64,000 nucleotides of DNA from CAZCDS01 sp964497585 (GCA_964497585.1 CAZCDS010000005.1:62001-126000); one strand, 5' to 3'; shown: positions 16,694-26,475, counted from the first letter of the stretch. The notes: generated by a model not told the origin, from the letters alone. A program made the numbers and translations.

Positions 16694-18307
16694 ATGGGAT
16701 CGAAAGCACATCTTAATCAGGTTATTGCCTCTCATTTGGTCGAGATCAAGGCCGAAGAGAAGCCGGATACGGAGATCTACATCTTCGAGCGGGGCGAGCA
16801 TGGGGAAGACGTGCTCACGTACGCGAATTTGCACGAACAGGCCAACAAGCTTGCCAGGCTCCTTCTGGAGAACGGAATCGGCAAGGGTGATACCTTTGCC
16901 GTATTCATGCGGAATTACCCGGAATTCGCCTACGCACTCTTTGCGGGCACAACAGTCGGCGCAATCATGGTCCCGGTCGATCCCCGGTCTCGTGGCGGCC
17001 GCTTGAGGTTTCTGCTCAACAACAGCGGAGCCAAAGGGGTGATCGTTGATGGGGAGTGTCTCGAGCACCTTGACGACGTGATCGGAGATGTGCCCGGGGT
17101 AAAGTATGTGACGGTCGCGTACCAGCGAGACCAGGACGCCGTGGTATCGTCCAAATATCATGCCCTCAATGAGACCCTTGAGAGTTCCACATGGGACCCG
17201 GTGGAACAGCAGATCATGGATGTGCGTCACCCCATGCAGATCATGTATACCTCCGGTACGACCGGCGACCCCAAGGGCGTAATGATCCGAAACAACAGGA
17301 CTGGCATATTTAATATTCTCATAAAGATAGCCTGGCGGTACAAGAAAGACGACGTGCTGTACACCGGTCTTTCTTTGACCCACGGCAATGCCCAGGCGGT
17401 CACTTTCTTTCCCGCGCTGAGCATGGGAATCAAGGGCGTCTTCAGTCCGAGATTCACGAAGAGTAGAATATGGCGAATATGTCGCAAATTCGGATGCACC
17501 TCCTTTTCGCTCCTCGGAGGAATGGCCGCGGGCATCTACAATGAGCCGGAACGGGCAGACGACGGAGACAATCCCGTGAAAACGGTCCTTAGCGCGGGAA
17601 CTCCTTTGGCGATCTGGGAGGGGTTCGAGAAACGTTTCAATCTCAAGATACTCGAATGGTACGGCGCGGTGGAAGGGGGATTCGCGTTCAAGCCACCGGG
17701 CCAGGGACCAATCGGGTCCTTTGGCAAACCCGTCCCCGGTGTGATGGAATTCAAGGTGGTTGACGAGGAAGACAACGAGGTTCCCCACGGCACGACGGGC
17801 GAGTTGATCGTTCGAATGATTCGCGGGGAGACCAAGGTTGATTACCTCGGGCTACCGGAGGAGTCCGCGGACAAAACGAGAGGGGGTTGGCTCAGAACCG
17901 GGGATATGGTTCATCGAGACGAGAAGGGATGGTACTTCTTTGACTTTCGCAAGGGGTCCGAGTTGAGACGTTCAGGCGATTTCATCCAGCCTGAGTATGT
18001 GGAATCGGTGCTGGGTGGGCATCCGGATGTGAGCGAGGTGTGCGTGTACGGAATCCCCGCAGCGTCAGGCGCACCCGGAGAGAGCGATCTCGTCGCGGCG
18101 GTCACCCCTCTGGAGGGAAGAACGATCGATCCCGGCTCGCTCTTCAGCCTCTGCAAGGAGGAACTTGAGCCGAATTTCATCCCCTCGTACCTGCAGGTGG
18201 TTGACGAAATACCGAAGAGCATCTCCGAGAAGGCGTTGGACCGGGTCCTCCGGGAGAATTTCGCGCGGGATGCGGACAATGCCCATCGATTCCAGGACTA
18301 CCAGTGA
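16694..18307 (+). CDS. AMP-forming acyl-CoA ligase, CaiC-like
   Basis: The 537-residue enzyme belongs to the ANL adenylating superfamily. The P-loop-like A3 motif is MYTSGTTGDPKGVMI, the A5 region is VLEWYGAVEGG and A7 is WLRTGDMVHRDEKGWYFF. The closest flavour is the CaiC-type carnitine/crotonobetaine-CoA ligases. The A8 hinge reads RKGSELRRSGDFIQPEYVES rather than the common KDxIxxxGENIxxxEVE, and the usual catalytic lysine region (LPKTxxGKxxK) is KSISEKALDRVL. These changes suggest an unusual substrate or altered thioester step. ATG 16694 follows GGGGAGG. It likely activates the acid that enters this cluster as its CoA thioester. Confidence 0.85.
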   Translation: MGSKAHLNQVIASHLVEIKAEEKPDTEIYIFERGEHGEDVLTYANLHEQANKLARLLLENGIGKGDTFAVFMRNYPEFAYALFAGTTVGAIMVPVDPRSRGGRLRFLLNNSGAKGVIVDGECLEHLDDVIGDVPGVKYVTVAYQRDQDAVVSSKYHALNETLESSTWDPVEQQIMDVRHPMQIMYTSGTTGDPKGVMIRNNRTGIFNILIKIAWRYKKDDVLYTGLSLTHGNAQAVTFFPALSMGIKGVFSPRFTKSRIWRICRKFGCTSFSLLGGMAAGIYNEPERADDGDNPVKTVLSAGTPLAIWEGFEKRFNLKILEWYGAVEGGFAFKPPGQGPIGSFGKPVPGVMEFKVVDEEDNEVPHGTTGELIVRMIRGETKVDYLGLPEESADKTRGGWLRTGDMVHRDEKGWYFFDFRKGSELRRSGDFIQPEYVESVLGGHPDVSEVCVYGIPAASGAPGESDLVAAVTPLEGRTIDPGSLFSLCKEELEPNFIPSYLQVVDEIPKSISEKALDRVLRENFARDADNAHRFQDYQ

Positions 18308-18463
18308 TAGCGGGCAGGGGCCGTTCGCTCGGTGGTTCTCTGCTTAGTGCGGGCAGCCTCCCGGCGGAGCGGCAGTCGCACGTCGAGTTGTGCCCTCAAC
18401 GTGGATGATCACGGAGTCGGCTCGATTCCGACCCAGCCAAACCGCAGCAAGGAGTTCAGCCAC

Positions 18464-19684
18464 ATGAGCTATCTCGACCTGAACATGGATCTGAGCGATG
18501 AGCAGATCGCGCTTAAAAAGGCGGTCCACAAGTTCGCAAGCGAAGTGCTCCGCCCCGCGTCACTGCAATTGGACAAGCTGAGCGACCCAGAGGATGTGAT
18601 CAAGAGCGATCTCTTTTGGGATACGATGAGAAAGGGCTACGAACTCGGCTACCACACGATATTCCTCCCGGACACGTACGGAGGACTCGGCACGGATCCG
18701 CTGGAGACGCACATCATCCTCGAAGAAATGGGGTGGGGCAGTGCGGACTTTGCCATTGGGATCGGGGTTTCCTCGTTTCCGTCCTTCTTTGCTTCCATGC
18801 TGCCCACCGACCGCCTGGAACAGGAAATCATCGTGCCCTTCTGCGAGAACAAGGACGCAACCTTCATTGGCTGCTGGGGTATCACCGAGCCCGACCACGG
18901 AACGGATACTCTCTGCCCGGGGACCGAATCGTTCCATGACAGTCTGATCAAGGCGCAGGTAACCGCAAAGCGGGATGGAGAGCAATGGGTGGTCAACGGT
19001 CAGAAGTCCGCATGGGTTTCAAACGGGACAATAGCCACCCACTGCCTGCTTTACCTCAATATCGACCCTTCCTTAGGAATGGCCGGAGGTGGAATCTGTG
19101 TGGTTCCGCTCGATCTCCCGGGCGTGAGTAGGGGCAAGCCGCTAAACAAGTTGGGTCAGCGCGCGCTCAACCAGGGGGAGATCTTCTTCGATGAGGTGCG
19201 GATACCGGAGGAATTCATGCTCGTGGACCAGGAGAGCTACGAGTCGATGCTCGACCTGACGCTCTCCACCGCGAACGCGGGTATGGGCGCGATATTCACC
19301 GGTGTAGCCCGGTCCGCGTACGATGAGGCGCTCGCCTACGCCAAGGAACGTGTGCAGGGAGGGAAGCTCCTTTTTGAGCACCAACTGGTTAAGCACAAGC
19401 TCTTCAACATGTTCATGAAGGTCGAAGCGGCACGAGCATTGTCACGGGCCGCGATGGTCTACAACTACACGAATACGCCTCCTGCAACGCACTACTCGAT
19501 TGCATCGAAGGTCTTTTGCACGAATGTCGCGTTTGAGGTGGCCAGCGAGGCATGTCAGATATTCGGAGGCTGTGGTATGAGCAAAGAGTACGCGATCGAG
19601 AAAATCTTCCGGGACGCTCGTGCAGCGCTCATCGAGGACGGCGCGAACGACAGCCTCATGATTACCGGCGCACATGCGCTCTAG
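18464..19684 (+). CDS. Acyl-CoA dehydrogenase (first copy)
   Basis: The 406-residue flavoprotein has the acyl-CoA dehydrogenase fold: an N-terminal helical domain (LKKAVHKFASEVLRPASLQLDKL), the FAD-contacting WGITEPDHGTDTL (normal form xAxTEPxxGSD), QWVVNGQKSAWVSNG, and C-terminal LLFEHQLVKHKL and QIFGGCGMSKEYAIEKIFRDARAALIEDGANDSLMI. The region that holds the catalytic Glu in the main subgroups (YEGTxxI) is IEDGANDSL here. The base is therefore probably this Glu but in a changed loop, which marks a divergent subgroup. AAGGAG at 18449-18454 supports ATG 18464. Electrons would go to an ETF or possibly to the Fe-S proteins of this operon. Confidence 0.9.
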   Translation: MSYLDLNMDLSDEQIALKKAVHKFASEVLRPASLQLDKLSDPEDVIKSDLFWDTMRKGYELGYHTIFLPDTYGGLGTDPLETHIILEEMGWGSADFAIGIGVSSFPSFFASMLPTDRLEQEIIVPFCENKDATFIGCWGITEPDHGTDTLCPGTESFHDSLIKAQVTAKRDGEQWVVNGQKSAWVSNGTIATHCLLYLNIDPSLGMAGGGICVVPLDLPGVSRGKPLNKLGQRALNQGEIFFDEVRIPEEFMLVDQESYESMLDLTLSTANAGMGAIFTGVARSAYDEALAYAKERVQGGKLLFEHQLVKHKLFNMFMKVEAARALSRAAMVYNYTNTPPATHYSIASKVFCTNVAFEVASEACQIFGGCGMSKEYAIEKIFRDARAALIEDGANDSLMITGAHAL

Positions 19685-19728
19685 GCCGAGCAGAGAGCCT
19701 GACCTGGAAACAGTCACGGAGTACCACG

Positions 19729-20973
19729 ATGTCTAACAATGCGTACATCATCGGCGTGGGAATGATCCGGTTCGGAAAGTACCCGGACGGGACGGTACGG
19801 ACCATGGCGGAAGAGTCGATCAATCTCGCGCTTCAGGATGCCGGCCTGAACAAGGCGGACCTTCAGTCGGCGTACTTCTCGAACACCTTTTGGGGCATGT
19901 TCGATAATCAGCACTCCATTCGCGGTCAGGTCGTGCTCAGGAGAATGGGAATCGACAAGATCCCGGCGACCAATGTAGAAAATGCGTGCGCGGGCGCGTC
20001 GACAGCGCTTCACCTCGCCTACGCGGGAGTGAAGGCTGAAATGTTCGACGTGGCCCTCGCCGTGGGATCGGAAAAGATCACCAGCCCGAACAAGGCGATG
20101 TCTCTGGCAGCGTATGCTTCCTGCATGGATATGGAAAACCTCCAGGAGCACATCAACATGATCCTCGAGATCGGCAAGTCCTTCAACGTTGAGGTTCCCG
20201 AGGACGAATCCGCGCCCGGCCAGGGAAGAAGCATATTTATGGATGCCTACGCGATGGGGGCCCGGTGGCACATGGACCGGTTCGGATCGACACAACGTCA
20301 GCTTGCGGTGATCAGTTCGAAGAACCATTTCCACGGTTCGATGAACCCATTGGCCCAATATCAGAAGGAAATGACCGTCGAGGAAGTGATCCAAGACAAA
20401 CCCATAGCCTACCCTCTAACTCGCGCCATGTGTGCTCCGGTGGGCGACGGCGCTGCCGCTGCGATCGTCTGCTCGGAACGATTCCTCAAGCGATCCGGCG
20501 CAAATCGGGCGGCCCGGATCGTTGCGTCGGTCCTCGGTCAGGGCAGCGACCGGGATATCGACGGCCAGGATATCGGCGAGCGACTCTCCAAGGAAGCCTA
20601 TGAAAGAGTCGGCATCGGCCCCGAAGAGATCGACCTGGCAGAGCTGCACGATGCCACCGCATATGGTGAGTTACACCAGACCGAAGTGATGGGGTTCTGC
20701 CCGATCGGGGAGGGAGGACTTCTCGCAGAGTCAGGAGCCACCAAACTCGGGGGGAGGATCCCGATCAACACGAGCGGCGGGCTCGAATGCCGAGGACACC
20801 CCATCGGGGCGTCGGGACTGGCTCAGATCTATGAGATCGTCACCCAGCTCCGCGGAGAAGCAGGAGAGCGCCAGGTGGAGGGTGCGAGAATCGGCCTAGC
20901 GGAAAACGGTGGGGGAAACATCGGCGTTGAAGAGGCCGCAATGTGCATCCATATCCTCGAACGTTCCACCTGA
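19729..20973 (+). CDS. Thiolase-family enzyme, lipid-transfer/SCPx-like (first copy)
   Basis: The 414-residue protein has a thiolase fold. The nucleophile is the Cys in VENACAGASTALHLAY, the His is in LECRGHPIGASGLAQIYEI, and a C-terminal block LAENGGGNIG replaces the CGHG-type motif of degradative thiolases. This variation is typical of the SCPx/lipid-transfer-type thiolases, some of which act with DUF35 partners as aldolases. No separate DUF35 gene is visible next to this copy. It would cleave the 3-ketoacyl-CoA made by the upstream dehydrogenase steps. ATG 19729 lies 44 bp after the dehydrogenase stop. Confidence 0.85.
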   Translation: MSNNAYIIGVGMIRFGKYPDGTVRTMAEESINLALQDAGLNKADLQSAYFSNTFWGMFDNQHSIRGQVVLRRMGIDKIPATNVENACAGASTALHLAYAGVKAEMFDVALAVGSEKITSPNKAMSLAAYASCMDMENLQEHINMILEIGKSFNVEVPEDESAPGQGRSIFMDAYAMGARWHMDRFGSTQRQLAVISSKNHFHGSMNPLAQYQKEMTVEEVIQDKPIAYPLTRAMCAPVGDGAAAAIVCSERFLKRSGANRAARIVASVLGQGSDRDIDGQDIGERLSKEAYERVGIGPEEIDLAELHDATAYGELHQTEVMGFCPIGEGGLLAESGATKLGGRIPINTSGGLECRGHPIGASGLAQIYEIVTQLRGEAGERQVEGARIGLAENGGGNIGVEEAAMCIHILERST

Positions 20974-21097
20974 ACCCGAGCCGTCTGACGGTATTATTCT
21001 CTGGAAAAGTCAGTACGGGGTCAACCACATGTGTTGCCCGTTTGAGTGCACGCTGGCTCCTTTGGTACGTTTGCCCCGAACTTGGAGGTTATAGACC

Positions 21098-21913
21098 ATG
21101 GGCAGCTATGACCTGAAAAGCAAGTACGTCCTTGTGACCGGCGCGTCCTCCGGGATCGGCAAGGAGCTTTCCCGGTGCTTCGCACACGAAGGTGCACACT
21201 GTCTGCTCGGAGCCTTGCCTGCTGAAGGCGAGTCTCTAGGCGAATGGGCTGAGGAACTCAGACGGACCTATGGAGTGGATACCTGTACGATTCCTGTGGA
21301 TCTCTCAAAGGAAGACGGGCCCGAGCAGGTTTTTCGCTCCGCCTGTGAGTTTGCTCCGCAGGTCGACGTGCTCGTGAACAACGCGGGGCTCCTGACGTAC
21401 GGTCCCTTTCACGAGACCGAGCTTGACCGGTATGACACGCTGCTCCTCGTGAATATCCGAGCGTACGTCGCGCTCATGCGCCTCTGCCTCCCCGGCATGA
21501 TCTCACGGGGAGAGGGAAGAATACTGAATGTCAGCTCGGCCTCCGCGTTTCAGCCGACAGCCTGGCACGCGGTGTACGCGGCTTCCAAGGCATTCGTGCA
21601 GAGCCTGAGCGAAGCGGTGCGGGCGGAAGTCCGAGGAACACACGTGAAGATCTGCACGCTCAGCCCATCGTACACCGACACGCCGATGCTCAAGGGCGAT
21701 GACATGCCCGAAAGGCTTCTCTGGTATTGGGTGAGCGGGCTCTCCGATCCCGCGGTCGTAGCCCGCAAGGCCGTCAAGGCAGTCAAGAAAGGAAAGGCCG
21801 TGTGTATGCCGGGTTGGAGGAACCGACTTCTTCACTTGTACCTCCCGCGATTGTCGCCGCGTTGGCTCGCCACGTTGATCTCGGTCTATGCGCTCAGACG
21901 GGCGGGGCGGTGA
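21098..21913 (+). CDS. Short-chain dehydrogenase/reductase
   Basis: The 271-residue SDR has the cofactor motif VLVTGASSGIGKE, NNAGLLTYG, the active-site Ser in RILNVSSASAF and YAASKAFVQ (YxxxK). The C-terminus LYLPRLSPRWLATLISVYALRR is hydrophobic and basic, seen in membrane-attached SDRs of the DltE/YqjQ type. It could act as the 3-hydroxyacyl-CoA dehydrogenase of the cluster, but its type is also common for general carbonyl reductions. GGAGG precedes ATG 21098. A 125-bp gap separates it from the thiolase gene. Confidence 0.85.
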   Translation: MGSYDLKSKYVLVTGASSGIGKELSRCFAHEGAHCLLGALPAEGESLGEWAEELRRTYGVDTCTIPVDLSKEDGPEQVFRSACEFAPQVDVLVNNAGLLTYGPFHETELDRYDTLLLVNIRAYVALMRLCLPGMISRGEGRILNVSSASAFQPTAWHAVYAASKAFVQSLSEAVRAEVRGTHVKICTLSPSYTDTPMLKGDDMPERLLWYWVSGLSDPAVVARKAVKAVKKGKAVCMPGWRNRLLHLYLPRLSPRWLATLISVYALRRAGR

Positions 21914-22178
21914 TCACCGTTGATCCGGGAACGCGATCGCGCTTGCGTCACCCACGCGTCTAACTTACTATTTGCATTGAGCATATGCTTGTCACCTATG
22001 CGGGAAAGAATACCCGTATGCGTTGCGGACTGCTCAGAATAGGGTCACACCAATTACCGTGCATGACAAGAAACAAGGGAACATAAAGGCCTGCCCCGAT
22101 GAATGGGACTGGCTCTGCGGTAATGGCGCACTACTGTACCAAGCCGTGCCTCCACCAAGAGCCTGAGAGAGCGAGGGA

Positions 22179-23744
22179 ATGTCTGCCAAATCGATGAACG
22201 TCGCGTGGTGGGTGGAAAGGTGGGCCACACTTTATCCCAACAAGCCTGCGCTGATCTTTGAGGACAAGCGACTGACTTATAGCGGTCTGCATCGGAGGGC
22301 ATGTCGTACCGCCGGTTGGCTTGACGACCATGGAGTAGGCAAGGGCGACCGGGTTGTGGTCTTCCTGGACAACTGCCTTGAATTCATGGAAGTCTATATC
22401 GCGTGCGCTCGGACCGGAGCGATCTTCGTACCGATCAACTTCCGGCTGGCGCCGCCTGAGCTCGAGTACATCCTCAGGAACAGTCGGCCGAGTCTGCTCG
22501 TATTCGGAGCCCCATTTGTCGAGACCGTTCGCGCGGTGGGGCTCGATCGCTTCCGGCCGCCTTTGCTCGCGGCCCAGGTAGGGACCGAAGATGGGTTGGA
22601 GGGGGCGCTCGATTACGCCGAGGAAACGAAATCGTACGACGGAGAATCACCGTACGCGACGGGTGCGCTCGGCGTGTCCGACCCGGAAGAGCCCCAGGTG
22701 ATCATGTACACGTCGGGGACTACCGGACATCCCAAAGGCGCGGTATTGACTTATCGGAAAACCTTCTTCAACTGCCTCAATGCAGACATCTTTTTCAACC
22801 TCTCCCATGACGATGTGATGCTGGTGGTACTGCCGCTCTTCCATTCGGGAGGATTGTTTGTCCAGAGCTCGCCGATCTTGTACAAGGGCGCGAGCGTGGT
22901 GCTGCTGAGGAGATTCGATCCGGAAAGAACTCTGCAAGCGGTCGAGCACCACCGCGTGACGAAGTTCCTTGGCGTACCGACCATGTTCAGGGAGCTGACA
23001 AGGCTCGACCCGGCCGCGCATCCCGACCTCTCGTCTCTTGAAGTGTCCACCATCGGCGGAGAGAGAGTAACCCCGGAACTCATCGAGAAGTGCAACAGCA
23101 GTGGCTTCAAGGTTCGGCAGCTATTTGGCCAGACGGAAACATCCATCCTCTTGTGGGCCTCGGAAGAGGAGTCGCTGAGCCGACGCGGCACGGCAGGCCG
23201 TCCGGTCTTCCACGCGGAGGTCGAGGTCGTCGATGCGAGTGGTGTCCCTGTGCCAAAGGGGCAGGTCGGCGAGATCGCTGTGCGGGGCTCGATTCTCATG
23301 AAGGAGTACTGGCGGGATCCTGAGGAGACGCAGCGAACCATCAGGGGAAATTGGCTCTACACAGGGGATCTGGCAAAGCAGGACGAGGAAGGATATTTCT
23401 ATCTTGTCGACCGGGCCAGAGACATGTACGTCTCGGGAGGGGAGAATGTCTACCCGGCAGAAATCGAGCGAGTTCTCCGAACACACGCGGCTATTGAGGA
23501 CGTTGCAGTAGTAGGCGTTCCGGACGAAAAATGGGGCGAGGTGGGTCATTGCTTCGTGATCCCCAATCCCGGCGAGGAGCTGACCGAACAGGAAGTGCTG
23601 GACCACTGCCGGGAGAGGCTCGCGGGGTACAAGGTGCCGAAGCGGGTGATCTTCCGCCGGGATTTCCCGAGGACCCCCCTGGGGAAATGCCGTAAGTTCC
23701 TCCTGAGAAAAGAACTGCTGGAAGGTGAGGGCACGTTGGGCTGA
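22179..23744 (+). CDS. Long-chain-type acyl-CoA ligase (AMP-forming)
   Basis: The 521-residue ANL enzyme is a standard medium/long-chain acyl-CoA synthetase. The A3 motif is IMYTSGTTGHPKGAVLTY, A5 is VRQLFGQTETSI, A7/A8 is NWLYTGDLAKQDEEGYFYLVDRARDMYVSGGENVYPAEIERVL, and the catalytic lysine lies in FPRTPLGKCRKFLL. Unlike the CaiC-like ligase at 16694, all hinge and catalytic residues are canonical. It closes the first acyl-CoA cluster after a 265-bp gap, so it may have its own promoter. It converges with the response regulator gene. Confidence 0.9.
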   Translation: MSAKSMNVAWWVERWATLYPNKPALIFEDKRLTYSGLHRRACRTAGWLDDHGVGKGDRVVVFLDNCLEFMEVYIACARTGAIFVPINFRLAPPELEYILRNSRPSLLVFGAPFVETVRAVGLDRFRPPLLAAQVGTEDGLEGALDYAEETKSYDGESPYATGALGVSDPEEPQVIMYTSGTTGHPKGAVLTYRKTFFNCLNADIFFNLSHDDVMLVVLPLFHSGGLFVQSSPILYKGASVVLLRRFDPERTLQAVEHHRVTKFLGVPTMFRELTRLDPAAHPDLSSLEVSTIGGERVTPELIEKCNSSGFKVRQLFGQTETSILLWASEEESLSRRGTAGRPVFHAEVEVVDASGVPVPKGQVGEIAVRGSILMKEYWRDPEETQRTIRGNWLYTGDLAKQDEEGYFYLVDRARDMYVSGGENVYPAEIERVLRTHAAIEDVAVVGVPDEKWGEVGHCFVIPNPGEELTEQEVLDHCRERLAGYKVPKRVIFRRDFPRTPLGKCRKFLLRKELLEGEGTLG

Positions 23745-23845
23745 CGAGGAGTCACGATTAGTCGAGAACCTCTTTGACCGTCCGGTCGCGTCTTCGCGTA
23801 CTCCCGCGCGGTTGCTTCCGCCGGCTTGCGTTGTCCTCCCTCCGC

Positions 23846-24541
23846 TCACTCTTCCGATTGCGCGAACATGTATCCGACGCCGGGGACAGTGAGTATGAAC
23901 GTGGGGTTGGCTGGGTCGTCTTCGATCTTGGCACGCAGATGCTGGACGTGAACATCTATGGCACGGCTGTCGGAGGGGATCTCTCCATCGGGCCAGAGAT
24001 TGTGGCGAATTGTCGTGCGACTCAACGCTTGACCTGGATTCCGTGCAAGCAAGAGGAGAAGATTGAACTGGCTTCGCGTCAATGAGACGATCAGGCCGTC
24101 CTTGCTTGCCGTATGAGTCGCCGGATCAATCCTCAACCTCCCCAGTTCGACAGTCTCTTTCGTTGTGAACAGCGATACCCGCCGCCTCAAACGGGCCTTG
24201 ATGCGTGCAGAAAGTTCCAGGTAGTCGAAGGGCTTCGGCACATAATCGTCTGCGCCGCTTTCCAGGCCAAGCACTTTGTCCGAAATCCGATCCCGTGCCG
24301 TGAGCATGATGATGGGTACGTCCGATTTGTCCCTGATACGCCGGCAGACCTGAATGCCGTCGATATCCGGGAGCGTGAGATCGAGTATGATCAGTTGTGG
24401 CGCCAACTCCTCGAAGGCCTGGAGCGCTTCTTTGCCCGATGTGGCAATGGATATCCGATACCCGTCCAGCTCCAGGTTGTCCTGCAAGATCTTGAGAATA
24501 TCGGGGTCATCATCGACCACGAGTATCGGTCTGGAATCCAT
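23846..24541 (-). CDS. OmpR/PhoB-family response regulator
   Basis: The 231-residue product has a receiver domain (PILVVDDDPDILKIL, phospho-Asp in LIILDLTLPDIDG, Thr in MLTARD, Lys in YVPKPFDYLEL) and a winged-helix OmpR output domain (ELGRLRIDPATHTASKDG...LTRSQFNLLLLLARNPGQALSR, GVGYMFAQ). The ATG at 24541 starts just after the kinase stop (24544-24546), so the two genes are coupled. It should bind direct repeats; six TTAC boxes with near 11-bp period upstream of the cytochrome operon are its likely target. Confidence 0.95.
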   Translation of the reverse strand: MDSRPILVVDDDPDILKILQDNLELDGYRISIATSGKEALQAFEELAPQLIILDLTLPDIDGIQVCRRIRDKSDVPIIMLTARDRISDKVLGLESGADDYVPKPFDYLELSARIKARLRRRVSLFTTKETVELGRLRIDPATHTASKDGLIVSLTRSQFNLLLLLARNPGQALSRTTIRHNLWPDGEIPSDSRAIDVHVQHLRAKIEDDPANPTFILTVPGVGYMFAQSEE

Positions 24542-24543
24542 GC

Positions 24544-26187
24544 TCAATCTCTGTGCATCGGCAATGAGACGATGAATCTGCATCCATGTCCGGGCTCGCT
24601 TTCCACACGAATCCTCCCATGGTGCGCTTCCACGAGACCCTTGCAAATAGCCAGTCCGATGCCTGAAGATCCCGCGTGCATCTTTCCGCTGTCTTGGTCG
24701 GGCACTTGGTAGAATTTCTCGAAGACGGCCTCATGGTAGTGGGCATCCAGGCCCGGACCTTCGTCCTTCACGCATACCTCCACGAAACCGTTGGCAGATG
24801 AGATCCCCACGATGACCTTACCACCTTGAGGTGAGAATCTCACTGCATTGGAGACGAGGTTGGTCAGCACCTGATAGATCCGTTGGCTATCGACTGGGGC
24901 CGATGGATCCTCGGGTGAGACGAGGAGCAGATCCACAAAATTCGCCTCTGCGATCGCTCGGTGCGACTCAAGCGCCTGTTTGGCCAGCGACTTGATTGAG
25001 GTTTCTTCAATATCCAGGTCGAGCTGCCCGGATTCTATTTTGGAATAGTCCAGGAAGTCGACGACCTTTTTGATAAGATGATCTGTGTTGCGCCGTATGA
25101 TTTCCACGTACCCCCCGTCGTTGCAAGACCTTTTCCTCTCGAGGATGTCGGCCGCGCCTTTGATGCAGGTCAGAGGAGTGCGAAGCTCGTGGGAGATGTC
25201 GGAGAAGAAATCCGACTTGGCCTTGTTGAGCTTGATGAGCTGTTGGTTGGCCACCTCGAGATTCCTGTTTGTCTCCGAGAGATCCTTGGTGGCTTCAACT
25301 ATCTTCCTCTCCAGTTCCTGCCGGTGGTGCACGAGGGTTTCATCCACAAGGCAGCAGAGTTCCGCTATCTCCTTCAGTTCATCTCCTTCCGGATATTTTT
25401 CCTCTGCATGTGCCTGGAGGTTCAGTTGTCCCATCGCGGTCCTTATGTGCCTGATGCGTTTGAAGAGGATCACGCGGGTTGCCACGAAGATCAGAAGGAC
25501 AAGCGCTCCGGCCAGGACAAAGCCACCGCCGAGCAACACCGCTTGACCCTGTCGAACCGAACTGCGGGCAGCGTCGCTGGGGACGAAGACGCTGAGGCAG
25601 CCACCCACGTCTCCCGGCTTAAAACCCTGGGACGCGTGGCAATTGAGGCACGTGGTCTTGATGTAGACCGGCGCCATGTACCGAAGCGTCTTTTTGCCGT
25701 CGCGGATCTCGGTCGTGAAGAAGCCTTTCCCTCCCGACGACTTGAATTTCTCGAATGCCTGTTTCTCTGTCGGATCAGGCGCATTTTCAGGATTGAGGTA
25801 CTTGCTGCTCGTGAGTCGAAACGCGTACGACTCCTGCTTCCCTGCGATCTCGGAAAGGTACCTTGTGAGAATAGAAGGAGTAATCTTGGTGTAGACGGTA
25901 CCGTCGGTCCCCTGGACGTCAGGCTCCTCGAGGTACGGGTTGGATTCCACGCCGGGTTTCTTCTCAATGAGTAGAGGTCCGTGCAGAGCCACCCAACGTC
26001 GTGTGAGCACGAGTTGCTTGTGGAGAATGATTGCCTGGTTACGCACCTGGTCCATAATGTGCTCTTCCTGAATGTGTGAGACCCAGAGGAAGAGCACGAT
26101 GAATATCGCAGCAGTGGCCAGGGTGGTGGCGGCGAGAAACTTGAAGGAGATCCTCCGCGTGAGCAATGATGTCAGTCGTCGAAGCAT
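24544..26187 (-). CDS. Sensor histidine kinase with DUF3365-like c-heme sensor domain
   Basis: The 547-residue kinase starts best at ATG 26187 (MLRRLTSLLTRRISFKFLAATT), followed by a first membrane helix (TTLATAAIFIVLFLWV). A periplasmic domain of about 170 residues resembles the Tll0287/DUF3365 type and ends with IKTTCLNCHASQGFKPGDVGGCLSV, where CLNCH is a c-type heme attachment site. A second helix (AVLLGGGFVLAGALVLLIFVA), a HAMP-like segment, a coiled coil and the transmitter follow: His in FFSDISHELRTPL, N box NLVSNAVRFS, G boxes DEGPGL and SSGIGLAI. The heme implies sensing of redox state, oxygen or nitrogen oxides. It diverges from the multiheme/nap operon, which it most likely controls. 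Confidence 0.92.
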   Translation of the reverse strand: MLRRLTSLLTRRISFKFLAATTLATAAIFIVLFLWVSHIQEEHIMDQVRNQAIILHKQLVLTRRWVALHGPLLIEKKPGVESNPYLEEPDVQGTDGTVYTKITPSILTRYLSEIAGKQESYAFRLTSSKYLNPENAPDPTEKQAFEKFKSSGGKGFFTTEIRDGKKTLRYMAPVYIKTTCLNCHASQGFKPGDVGGCLSVFVPSDAARSSVRQGQAVLLGGGFVLAGALVLLIFVATRVILFKRIRHIRTAMGQLNLQAHAEEKYPEGDELKEIAELCCLVDETLVHHRQELERKIVEATKDLSETNRNLEVANQQLIKLNKAKSDFFSDISHELRTPLTCIKGAADILERKRSCNDGGYVEIIRRNTDHLIKKVVDFLDYSKIESGQLDLDIEETSIKSLAKQALESHRAIAEANFVDLLLVSPEDPSAPVDSQRIYQVLTNLVSNAVRFSPQGGKVIVGISSANGFVEVCVKDEGPGLDAHYHEAVFEKFYQVPDQDSGKMHAGSSGIGLAICKGLVEAHHGRIRVESEPGHGCRFIVSLPMHRD

Positions 26188-26406
26188 GATCGGTTCGTCC
26201 GACGAGGGTAGTGTTGCCGCGTGAGCCTCATGAAGCAAACCTTCGGCTTCTCCGTTGAGCGGCCCCGAATCCGATTCACCGCAATGGGAATGAGCGTAGC
26301 GTAGTATAACGCGCTGAGCGCGCTTGGTCAATTCAGGAGAAGCCAATGTCCAAAGTCAGGGTATCTTCTTGATATTACATCATGTATTGCTGAGCTTGCC
26401 CCGCTC

Positions 26407-26475
26407 TTACAGAAATTGTTTTCAGTTTTACTGAATAATTTACCGTCCTGTTACGATCTTTTACAGCCCATTTAC
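26407..26475 (+). promoter_or_regulatory. Six phased TTAC boxes, likely response-regulator binding array
   Basis: TTAC occurs at 26407, 26428, 26440, 26451, 26461 and 26472, giving spacings of 21, 12, 11, 10 and 11 bp. Most are extended to TTTTAC or TTTAC(A/C). Direct repeats at one helical turn are the classic target of OmpR/PhoB-family dimers, and such a regulator is encoded next to the array. The array lies 175-240 bp before the octaheme cytochrome start. Confidence 0.6.
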
